A stretch of 11,095 nt of DNA from JAJPXC01 sp964562375 (GTDB lineage: Bacteria > Bacteroidota > Bacteroidia > Bacteroidales > Muribaculaceae), in contig CAZLSW010000092.1 of the NCBI GenBank assembly GCA_964562375.1, forward strand, positions 1 through 11,095, given 5' to 3'. A model generated the notes under the pieces. It saw only the letters and a list, made by a program, of their open reading frames with translations, made no database searches and was not told the origin of the DNA. The position numbers and the translations under genes are program-made. Shown piece after piece: positions 5,704-11,095 of the stretch; position 1 is the first letter of the stretch, and every line of letters begins with the position of its first letter.

Positions 5704-8172
5704 ATGAACATTTCCTATAATTGGCTTAAACAATACGTCGATTTCGACCTCACGCCCGACGAGCTCGCGGCCGCCCTTACCTCTATCGGCCTCGAGACTG
5801 GCTCGGTAGAAGAGGTAGAGGCTATCCGCGGCGGTCTGCGCGGCATCGTAATCGGCAAGGTCCTCACCTGCGAGGAGCACCCCAATAGCGACCACCTGCA
5901 CATCACCACCGTTGACCTCGGTGACGGCCAGCCTACCCAGATCGTGTGCGGCGCACCCAACGTGGCCGCCGGCCAGACTGTCGTTGTGGCCACCGTTGGC
6001 ACTACCCTCTACGACGGCGACAAGGAGTTCCAGATCAAGCGCTCCAAGATACGCGGCGTCGAGTCGTTGGGCATGATTTGCGCTGAGGACGAGATAGGCG
6101 TGGGCACCTCCCACGACGGCATCATAGTACTGAAAGAAGAGGTTGCTCCGGGCACACCGGCCGCAAAATATTACAACCTGACGAGCGACTACGTGCTTGA
6201 AGTGGACATCACCCCCAACCGCATCGACGCCGCCTCCCACTACGGCGTGGCTCGCGACCTGAGCGCCTACCTCGATATCCACGCCAACGGCGGCAACCTC
6301 CATCGCCCCTCAGTAGAAGAGTACCACAAGGATACCGACCAGGGCGCCATCGCGGTTGAAGTGGTCAATCCCGAGGCTTGCACCCGCTATTCGGGTGTAA
6401 CCATCCGTGGCGTAAAGGTGCAGGAGAGCCCCCAGTGGTTGAAGGATCGCCTCTCGGTTATAGGAATGCATCCTATTAATAATGTGGTGGATATCACCAA
6501 CTATATTCTCCACGGTTTTGGGCAGCCGATGCACTGCTTCGACCTTAACACGATCAAGGGCGACCAGGTGATCGTCAAAGCCGCCGTTGAGGGACAGCCC
6601 TTCATCACCCTCGACGGCGTGGAGCGCAAACTCTCGGAGCGCGACCTGATGATATGCAATCAGCAAGAGCCGATGTGTATCGCCGGTGTGTTCGGCGGCC
6701 TGGACTCGGGTGTAACCGAGGCTACCACCGATATTTTCCTCGAGAGCGCGTGCTTCAACCCCACTTGGGTGCGCAAAACGGCTCGCCGTCACGGCTTGTC
6801 GACCGACGCTTCCTTCCGCTTTGAGCGTGGCGTCGACCCCAACGGCACCATTTATCCCCTGAAATTGGCCGCCTTGCTTGTAAAGGAGCTGGGAGGCGGC
6901 GAGATTTGCGGCGACATCGTTGACATCTACCCCAACAAGGTGGAGCCGTTCAAGGTCGACTTCGAGTTCCCCCGATTCAACTCACTGATGGGCCAGGAGA
7001 TTCCCCGCGACACCGTCGAGAAAATTCTCCACAGCCTTGAAATCGAGATTGCCGGCACCACTGAGGAAGGCCTCGACTTGCGTGTGCCTACCTACCGCGT
7101 CGACGTGCAGCGCCCTTGCGACGTGGCCGAGGATGTGCTCCGTATCTACGGCTACAACAACATCGAGATGCCACATTCGGTGAAATCTTCGCTGTCGTTC
7201 AAAACCGTCACCGACGCCTCCGACGACCTGCGCCGTCTTATCGCCGAGCAGCTCACCGGCGCGGGTTTCAATGAGATTCTCAACAACTCGCTCACGGCCG
7301 AAGGCTACTACGCCGAGCTCACCACCTTCCCCGCCGACCATTGCGTGAAGCTGCTCAATCCCCTGAGTACCGACCTTAACGTGATGCGCCAAACCCTCCT
7401 CTTCGGTGGCCTGGAATCGCTCGCCCACAATATAAACCGACGCAACCCCGACCTTGCCCTTTACGAGACCGGCAACGTATATTTCCTCAACCCCGAGGCC
7501 CAATCCACCGCCGAGCAGCCCCTGGCTCCCTACAGCGAGGGCGCGCGCTTGGGACTGTGGCTCACGGGCAACATCCAGCGCGGCAACTGGGCCGTGGCAT
7601 CCCGCGAGGCCACTATTTATGACCTCAAGGGGCACGTGGCCAACATTATCGCGCGCCTGGGCATCTCACCCCGCGAGATTGAGCTGAAAGCCGAGGCTCC
7701 CGCCGACATCTACTCGGCTGGAATCACTATCGCCACCCGCTCGGGAAAGGTGCTGGGCACTATGGGTCTCGTGGCACCGGCGTTGTTGAAGAAGGCCGAT
7801 ATCAAGCAACCCGTAATGGCCGCAGAGCTCGACTGGGACGCCCTTGTGAAACTCGCTCTGAAGAAAACCGTGACTTTCGCACCGCTGCCCAAGACGCAGC
7901 CGGTGGTGCGCGACCTCGCGTTGCTGCTCGACAAGAACGTGACCATGGAGCAGGTGGAAGCCGCCGTGCGAGAGGCCGAGCGCAAGTTGCTTAAGAGTGT
8001 CGAGCTATTCGACGTCTACGAAGGCAAAAACCTCCCCGAAGGCAAAAAATCCTACGCCATCACCATGTCGCTTCAGGACGATGAGAAGACCCTCAACGAC
8101 CGCCAAATCGACGCCGTAATGGCCAAGATTATCGCCAATCTCCAGAAACGCCTCGCCGCCGAGCTGCGATAG
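5704..8172 (+). CDS. pheT: Phenylalanine--tRNA ligase beta subunit
   Basis: 822 aa, full length for the bacterial beta subunit. It pairs with PheS as an alpha2-beta2 cytoplasmic enzyme that charges tRNA-Phe; the beta chain carries tRNA-binding and editing domains. The start MNISYNWLKQYVDF is typical. An EMAP-II-like tRNA-binding fold spans about 42-150 (GKVLTCEEHPNSDHLHI, VCGAPNV). The B3/4 editing domain covers about 210-390, with FRFERGVDP at 371-379. B5 follows at about 410-485 (VPTYRVDVQRPCDVAEDV), then a catalytic-like core (about 490-690, including LYETGNVY). The ferredoxin-like anticodon-binding domain closes the chain at about 727-821. pheS is not adjacent, unlike the E. coli pheST operon. 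The next gene, of the YebC family, follows after 32 bp and probably shares its transcript. Confidence 0.98.
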   Translation: MNISYNWLKQYVDFDLTPDELAAALTSIGLETGSVEEVEAIRGGLRGIVIGKVLTCEEHPNSDHLHITTVDLGDGQPTQIVCGAPNVAAGQTVVVATVGTTLYDGDKEFQIKRSKIRGVESLGMICAEDEIGVGTSHDGIIVLKEEVAPGTPAAKYYNLTSDYVLEVDITPNRIDAASHYGVARDLSAYLDIHANGGNLHRPSVEEYHKDTDQGAIAVEVVNPEACTRYSGVTIRGVKVQESPQWLKDRLSVIGMHPINNVVDITNYILHGFGQPMHCFDLNTIKGDQVIVKAAVEGQPFITLDGVERKLSERDLMICNQQEPMCIAGVFGGLDSGVTEATTDIFLESACFNPTWVRKTARRHGLSTDASFRFERGVDPNGTIYPLKLAALLVKELGGGEICGDIVDIYPNKVEPFKVDFEFPRFNSLMGQEIPRDTVEKILHSLEIEIAGTTEEGLDLRVPTYRVDVQRPCDVAEDVLRIYGYNNIEMPHSVKSSLSFKTVTDASDDLRRLIAEQLTGAGFNEILNNSLTAEGYYAELTTFPADHCVKLLNPLSTDLNVMRQTLLFGGLESLAHNINRRNPDLALYETGNVYFLNPEAQSTAEQPLAPYSEGARLGLWLTGNIQRGNWAVASREATIYDLKGHVANIIARLGISPREIELKAEAPADIYSAGITIATRSGKVLGTMGLVAPALLKKADIKQPVMAAELDWDALVKLALKKTVTFAPLPKTQPVVRDLALLLDKNVTMEQVEAAVREAERKLLKSVELFDVYEGKNLPEGKKSYAITMSLQDDEKTLNDRQIDAVMAKIIANLQKRLAAELR

Positions 8173-8178
8173 AAATTG

Positions 8179-8199
8179 AAAACTAAAAACTAAAAACTA
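8179..8199 (+). repeat. Three tandem copies of AAAACTA between pheT and the YebC gene
   Basis: Three perfect 7-bp units (8179-8185, 8186-8192, 8193-8199) fill most of the 32-bp gap and end 5 bp before the YebC-family start codon. They supply the A-rich, unstructured leader that Bacteroidota genes favour over a Shine-Dalgarno sequence. Confidence 0.9.
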
Positions 8200-8204
8200 A
8201 ATAC

Positions 8205-8942
8205 ATGGGAAGAGCTTTTGAATACCGCAAAGCCAGAAAACTCAAACGCTGGGGCAACATGTCCCGCACATTTACCCGCATAGGTAAAGAAATCACCATC
8301 GCCGCCAAGGCCGGAGGCCCCGATCCCTCCACCAATCCCCGCTTGCGCGCGCTGATGCAGAACGCCAAGGCCGCCAACATGCCCAAGGACACCGTTGAGC
8401 GCGCCATCAAGAAAGCCACCGACAAGGACGCCGGCGACTACAAGGAGATCACCTACGAGGGATACGGCCCCTTCGGTATCGCCATCGTCGTCGAGGCCGC
8501 TACCGACAACAACACCCGCACCGTCGCCAACGTGCGTTCCTACTTCACCAAGCACGGCGGTTCGCTCGGTACCCAGGGCTCGCTCGCGTTCCTCTTCGAC
8601 CGCAAGAGCGTCTTCAAAATCAAGCCCAAGGACGGCATCTCGATCGACGACCTCGAGCTGGAGCTGATCGACTTCGGTTGCGACGACTTCGACATCGACG
8701 AGGAAGAGATCGTGATCTACGGTCCCTACGAGGAGTATTCCCACATCCAGAAATACCTGGAGGACAACGGCTATGAGATCGTGTCGTCCGAGTTTGAGCG
8801 CATCCCCACGGGCGAACTCAAAGAGGTAACCCCCGAGCAGCGCGCCACCATCGACAAGCTGCTCGAGAAATTTGAGGACGACGAGGATGTGCAGAACGTC
8901 TTCCACAACATGAAGGAAGACGACTCCGACGACGAGGAATAA
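8205..8942 (+). CDS. yebC: YebC/PmpR (TACO1, DUF28) family protein
   Basis: 245 aa, normal for the family. The start MGRAFEYRKARKLKRW is the form usual in Bacteroidota, in place of the MAGHSKWANIKHRK of Proteobacteria. Conserved stretches include GPDPSTNPRLRAL (38-50), NAKAANMPKDTVERAIKKA (53-71), YEGYGPFGIAIVVEAATDNN (84-103) and FTKHGGSLGTQGSLAFLF (114-131). The family was long annotated as transcriptional regulators; work on TACO1 and bacterial YebC proteins points to a ribosome-associated role in relieving stalls, especially at proline-rich stretches. The second half is very acidic, ending in EDDSDDEE. It sits 32 bp after pheT with no promoter visible in the gap, and a strong hairpin terminator follows. 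The pairing with a tRNA synthetase gene fits a translation-related job. Confidence 0.95.
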   Translation: MGRAFEYRKARKLKRWGNMSRTFTRIGKEITIAAKAGGPDPSTNPRLRALMQNAKAANMPKDTVERAIKKATDKDAGDYKEITYEGYGPFGIAIVVEAATDNNTRTVANVRSYFTKHGGSLGTQGSLAFLFDRKSVFKIKPKDGISIDDLELELIDFGCDDFDIDEEEIVIYGPYEEYSHIQKYLEDNGYEIVSSEFERIPTGELKEVTPEQRATIDKLLEKFEDDEDVQNVFHNMKEDDSDDEE

Positions 8943-8980
8943 CCTCCCGCTAGAAATCCTTAGACACTCATCACCATATC

Positions 8981-9030
8981 ACTCACGCGGAAAGTATCGA
9001 AAAAAATCGATATAATCCGCGTGAGTTTGT
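8981..9030 (+). terminator. Long hairpin terminator of the pheT-yebC unit
   Basis: ACTCACGCGGA (8981-8991) pairs perfectly with TCCGCGTGAGT (9016-9026). Inside, TATCGA (8995-9000) pairs with TCGATA (9007-9012) around a six-A loop, separated from the outer stem by a 3x3 internal loop. TTGT follows the stem, a modest U tract. It starts 38 bp after the YebC stop codon. Confidence 0.7.
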
Positions 9031-9053
9031 TATAACCGGGGCTGTGATTTTCG

Positions 9054-9080
9054 TTAACACGCGATTAACACTTGTTAATC
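9054..9080. promoter_or_regulatory. Possible operator: TTAACAC repeats and an 18-bp palindrome
   Basis: TTAACAC occurs at 9054-9060 and again at 9065-9071, 11 bp apart, one helical turn. The second copy lies in a perfect palindrome GATTAACA-CT-TGTTAATC (9063-9080). Such symmetry suits a dimeric DNA-binding protein. It is about 125 bp upstream of the ndk promoter, so its link to ndk is uncertain. Confidence 0.4.
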
Positions 9081-9111
9081 AGCATTTTATTGTATCTCGA
9101 AAATATGTTGT

Positions 9112-9123
9112 AAAACATGTTTT
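9112..9123. repeat. 12-bp perfect palindrome AAAACATGTTTT
   Basis: A self-complementary 12-mer without spacer, overlapping a second interrupted repeat ATGTT (9105-9109) / AACAT (9114-9118). It could be a protein-binding site, but in AT-rich DNA such palindromes also arise by chance. Confidence 0.35.
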
Positions 9124-9206
9124 TGAACAAGCTTTTATCTTTCAACGTTTTACGGCCTGAAATTTAACATACGCATAACTATTTCACAATCTTTATCTTG
9201 CGAAAA

Positions 9207-9238
9207 TTTGGGGGTGTCGAAAAAAATGCCTACATTTG
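9207..9238 (+). promoter_or_regulatory. Promoter of ndk
   Basis: TTTG (9207-9210), a 20-bp spacer and TACATTTG (9231-9238) match the Bacteroidota housekeeping promoter at every defined base. Transcription should start near 9245, leaving a leader of about 38 nt that is A-rich and lacks a strong Shine-Dalgarno. Confidence 0.8.
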
Positions 9239-9282
9239 AGCAACCTCTGAAGAAAGAGTGAACAAAAGCTAAAAAACAATCA

Positions 9283-9750
9283 ATGGAGCAAACCTTAGTC
9301 ATTATCAAGCCCTCGGGCCTCGAACGCGCCCTCACAGGACAAATCATCAGCCGTTTCCAATCCAAAGGCCTTATCATCTCAGGCCTTAAGATGATGCAGC
9401 TCGACGAGAAAATCCTGCGCGAGCACTACGCCCACCTGGTCGACAAACCTTTCTTCCCCTCCCTCCTCGCTTCGATGATGGCATCCCCCGTGATCGTTAT
9501 GGCCCTCAAGGGCGTCGACGCTGTTGCCGTCGTGCGCGCAATGACCGGTGCCACCAACGGCCGCAAAGCTGCTCCCGGCACTATCCGCGGCGACTTCTCG
9601 ATGTCAGGCCAGGAAAACATTATCCACGCCTCCGACTCCCCCGAGAACGCCCAGATCGAGCTTAACCGTTTCTTCCGCGCAGGCGAAATCTTCGATTACA
9701 AGCCTGCAAACATCGGCTTCGTTTACTCCCCCGACGAGCGCAACCAATAA
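9283..9750 (+). CDS. ndk: Nucleoside diphosphate kinase
   Basis: 155 aa, close to the usual 140-155. The enzyme moves the gamma phosphate from ATP to other nucleoside diphosphates through a phosphohistidine, balancing cytoplasmic NTP and dNTP pools. Visible residues follow the family: K9 in VIIKP, Y49 and KPFF at 55-58, R85, GATN at 89-92, PGTIRGDF at 98-105 with R102, N112, and the phosphorylated histidine H115 in NIIHASDS. The C-terminus reads DERNQ. Its own strong promoter lies just upstream. The M23 peptidase gene begins 33 bp after the stop with no terminator or clear promoter between, so the two are probably co-transcribed. Confidence 0.98.
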   Translation: MEQTLVIIKPSGLERALTGQIISRFQSKGLIISGLKMMQLDEKILREHYAHLVDKPFFPSLLASMMASPVIVMALKGVDAVAVVRAMTGATNGRKAAPGTIRGDFSMSGQENIIHASDSPENAQIELNRFFRAGEIFDYKPANIGFVYSPDERNQ

Positions 9751-9783
9751 CACCACTGAAAACTACCGTCTCAATCTCCAAAA

Positions 9784-10773
9784 ATGACTGTATTTAACCC
9801 TTCTAAAATAGCCCTCAGCATCCTCTTGGCAGGCCTCACCTTCGTGGGCGCCTCGGCTCAATTCAAGCTCCCTGGAGCTCACACCGCCGAGCACCGCACC
9901 CTCATCGCCTCCCAAGAAAAAATCGGTACCGAAATCCAAAACACCACCACCCAGGAATTCCTTGACAAACTCTTCGCCGAAGAGGAGGAGCCCGAGATGG
10001 ACATCTACACCGAAGGATGGGAGAGCCAAAGCGTCAACTGCTACCGCGGTGTCGCCGTGCCCCAGCAGCGCGTCCTCGACGTGAGCAACTTCGCCATGCC
10101 CTGCAACGGCTACGTCACCTCACCCTACGGCTATCGTCCCCGATTCAAGCGCATGCACAAGGGTATCGACCTGAAAGCTACCACCGGCGACACCATCTAC
10201 GCCGCTTTCGACGGCAAGGTGCGTCTGGCAAAATACGAGCGCAAAGGCTACGGATACTACCTCGTGCTCCGTCACCCCAACGAGCTCGAAACCGTATACG
10301 GTCACCTCTCCAAATTCCTCGTTAAGCCCGACCAAGTAGTGAAGGCCGGCCAGCCCATCGCCCTCGCCGGCAACACTGGCCGCTCATTCGGCGCCCACCT
10401 CCACTTCGAGACCCGCTTCATGGGCTACGCCATCAACCCGGCCGCTATCTTCGACTTCGCCAACCAGACGACCCACACCGACTCCTACACGTTCAATAAG
10501 AACACCTACCAGGAGGCACGCAACTTCGATCCCGAGGCCAACAACGAGTACGCCGCCAAATACAAAGCTCAGCGGGCTGCCCAGACTTCCGCCTCCAAGG
10601 CCACCAAAGCCGCCAAGAAATCCTCCGGCACACGCACCCACAAGGTGAAGAAAGGCGAGACCCTCGCCAAAATCGCCGGCCGCAACGGCATGACCATCAA
10701 AGAGCTGTGCGCCCTCAACGGCCTCAAAACCTCATCCAAGCTCCGCGTGGGCCAAACGCTCAAATTGAAATAA
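9784..10773 (+). CDS. Exported M23 family metallopeptidase with C-terminal LysM domain
   Basis: 329 aa. Residues 1-25 are a signal peptide (VGASA, then Q). The lysostaphin-like M23 domain spans about 103-222 with complete zinc and catalytic residues: H125 and D129 in MHKGIDL, H174 in VYGHLS, and H205/H207 in GAHLHFE. A Lys/Ala/Ser-rich linker (about 256-283) leads to one LysM module at 284-329 (THKVKKGETLAKIA, LRVGQTLKLK) that binds the glycan strands. Together this is a periplasmic or envelope peptidoglycan endopeptidase used in growth or division. An acidic run EEEEPEMD near 66-73 precedes the catalytic domain. Most M23 proteins of this sort place LysM first; here it is last. The gene follows ndk by 33 bp. 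Confidence 0.95.
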   Translation: MTVFNPSKIALSILLAGLTFVGASAQFKLPGAHTAEHRTLIASQEKIGTEIQNTTTQEFLDKLFAEEEEPEMDIYTEGWESQSVNCYRGVAVPQQRVLDVSNFAMPCNGYVTSPYGYRPRFKRMHKGIDLKATTGDTIYAAFDGKVRLAKYERKGYGYYLVLRHPNELETVYGHLSKFLVKPDQVVKAGQPIALAGNTGRSFGAHLHFETRFMGYAINPAAIFDFANQTTHTDSYTFNKNTYQEARNFDPEANNEYAAKYKAQRAAQTSASKATKAAKKSSGTRTHKVKKGETLAKIAGRNGMTIKELCALNGLKTSSKLRVGQTLKLK

Positions 10774-10871
10774 GCGTTTAGCATTTAGCGTTTAACATTT
10801 AGCGTTTAACATTTAGCGTTTAGCATTTAGCATTTAGCGTTTAGCATTTAGCGTTTAGCGTTTAGCATTTA
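10774..10871. repeat. Heptanucleotide tandem repeat, 14 copies of RCRTTTA
   Basis: The array begins at the base after the M23 stop codon and runs for exactly 98 bp, 14 units of 7 bp with no length change. Units are GCGTTTA (7 copies), GCATTTA (5) and ACATTTA (2); only the first and third bases vary, always purine for purine. The order is mixed and not one expanded unit. Each unit carries TAG or TAA on the plus strand and TAA on the minus strand, and because 7 is not a multiple of 3, all six frames are closed within 21 bp. It ends in GCAAATAAA. Confidence 0.97.
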
Positions 10872-10913
10872 GCAAATAAAACAATAGCTTCATACACCTC
10901 TCCCAATACCCCA

Positions 10914-10950
10914 AAGCGGCTCGCCCCCCGGCGAGCCGCTTCATTCTCTA
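10914..10950 (+). terminator. Strong GC-rich hairpin, terminator of the ndk-M23 unit
   Basis: AAGCGGCTCGCC (10914-10925) and GGCGAGCCGCTT (10930-10941) form a perfect 12-bp stem with a CCCC loop. The pyrimidine-rich CATTCTCT follows, an imperfect U tract. It lies about 140 bp beyond the M23 stop, after the heptamer array. Confidence 0.75.
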
Positions 10951-10954
10951 AAAA

Positions 10955-10970
10955 GGTAATTAGGTAATTA
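10955..10970. repeat. Two tandem copies of GGTAATTA
   Basis: Perfect 8-bp direct repeat (10955-10962 and 10963-10970) between the two terminators. Too short to interpret; the rest of 10971-11020 shows nothing recognisable. Confidence 0.6.
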
Positions 10971-11023
10971 GTGAGTAGCGACCGCATCGTAACCATCCGA
11001 AATATGACGTCTTGTGCGTAACT

Positions 11024-11055
11024 AAAAAAATCCCTAGCCATCAGGCCTGGGATTT
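11024..11055 (-). terminator. Intrinsic terminator of the partial minus-strand gene
   Basis: Read on the minus strand, AAATCCC (11049-11055) pairs with GGGATTT (11028-11034), with an inner GCC/GGC pairing and a 4-nt loop, and seven T residues follow in all, counting the three that end the stem. This is a textbook rho-independent terminator. Its first arm lies inside the last codons of the gene and the stop codon is in the loop region, so termination overlaps the coding end. Confidence 0.75.
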
Positions 11056-11095
11056 CTTGTAGTTGTGGGGGAGGAGTGCGATCAACTCTTCTTCC
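11041..11095 (-). CDS. C-terminal end of a minus-strand gene (partial, unidentified)
   Basis: The minus strand reads EEELIALLPHNYKKSQA and a TGA stop at 11041-11043, and remains open to the window edge. The terminator that overlaps its last codons strongly supports a real gene end in this direction, convergent with the M23 gene. Seventeen residues are not enough to name a family; a transposase or small DNA-binding protein tail would be possible but nothing visible proves it. Confidence 0.6.
   Translation of the reverse strand, partial: EEELIALLPHNYKKSQA

Larger units (their letters stand above)
8943..9282. other. 340-bp AT-rich intergenic region between the YebC gene and ndk
   Basis: No coding signal or RNA gene is recognised. 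It holds the terminator at 8981-9026, TTAA-rich repeats and a palindrome at 9054-9080, a 12-bp palindrome at 9112-9123, and the ndk promoter at 9207-9238. Its base composition is clearly more AT-rich than the flanking genes. Confidence 0.8.

Noticed and set aside
5693..5707. Four-codon open frame MYHL overlapping the pheT start as a regulatory leader peptide
   Set aside because: Very short, has no Phe codon, no ribosome binding site, and such overlaps are frequent by chance.
5689..6303. 204-codon minus-strand open frame opposite the start of pheT
   Set aside because: Antisense shadow of a conserved gene, with no family features.
8190..8906. Long open frame of 238 codons on the minus strand opposite the YebC gene
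   Set aside because: It is antisense to a clear conserved gene, has low-complexity Val/Gly/Leu composition, and results from the GC-rich codon pattern of the sense strand.
8943..9282. Possible tRNA or small RNA gene in the intergenic region
   Set aside because: No cloverleaf, no T-loop-like GTTCRANNC, and the only strong hairpin is explained as a terminator.
10774..10871. Heptamer array as a possible CRISPR
   Set aside because: The units are 7 bp with no spacers, far below CRISPR repeat length, and no cas genes are near.

Overview
This window looks like a chromosomal segment of a GC-rich member of the Bacteroidota, most likely order Bacteroidales; a gut family such as Muribaculaceae is possible but not proven. 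The grounds are promoters of the Bacteroidota type (TTTG, about 20 bp, TAnnTTTG, best seen before ndk), a secreted protein ending in a type IX secretion (T9SS) sorting tail, a calcineurin-like phosphoesterase with the N- and C-terminal accessory domains common in this phylum, weak Shine-Dalgarno sequences with A-rich leaders, and pheT without pheS beside it.

Layout. 1-141: possible tail of a plus-strand gene, then a structured convergent terminator region with a 13-bp inverted repeat enclosing two hairpins. 142-5101, minus strand: a two-gene unit transcribed leftward. The first gene encodes a secreted beta-helix protein with a T9SS tail; the second, 4 bp further on, encodes a secreted metallophosphoesterase with a large N-terminal extension of unknown function. 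5102-5239: a divergent promoter region. 5240-5596, plus: a small M15-type peptidase. 5704-8942, plus: pheT and a YebC/TACO1-family gene, 32 bp apart and joined by three copies of a 7-bp repeat, closed by a long hairpin terminator. 8943-9282: a 340-bp AT-rich intergenic region with palindromes and the clear ndk promoter. 9283-10773, plus: ndk and an exported M23 peptidase with a C-terminal LysM domain, probably co-transcribed. 10774-11040: 14 exact-length copies of a 7-bp repeat directly after the M23 stop codon, a strong GC hairpin, and a terminator belonging to a minus-strand gene whose last 17 codons enter the window from the right.

Functionally, most plus-strand genes are housekeeping: phenylalanyl-tRNA charging, a translation-associated factor, nucleotide balance and cell-wall remodelling. 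The minus-strand pair is the accessory part: two exported proteins, one apparently delivered to the surface by T9SS. I see no phage, CRISPR array, tRNA, rRNA or complete mobile element. The most unusual features are the phosphoesterase extension paired with the beta-helix protein, the heptamer repeats at two loci, and the structured ends of the window.
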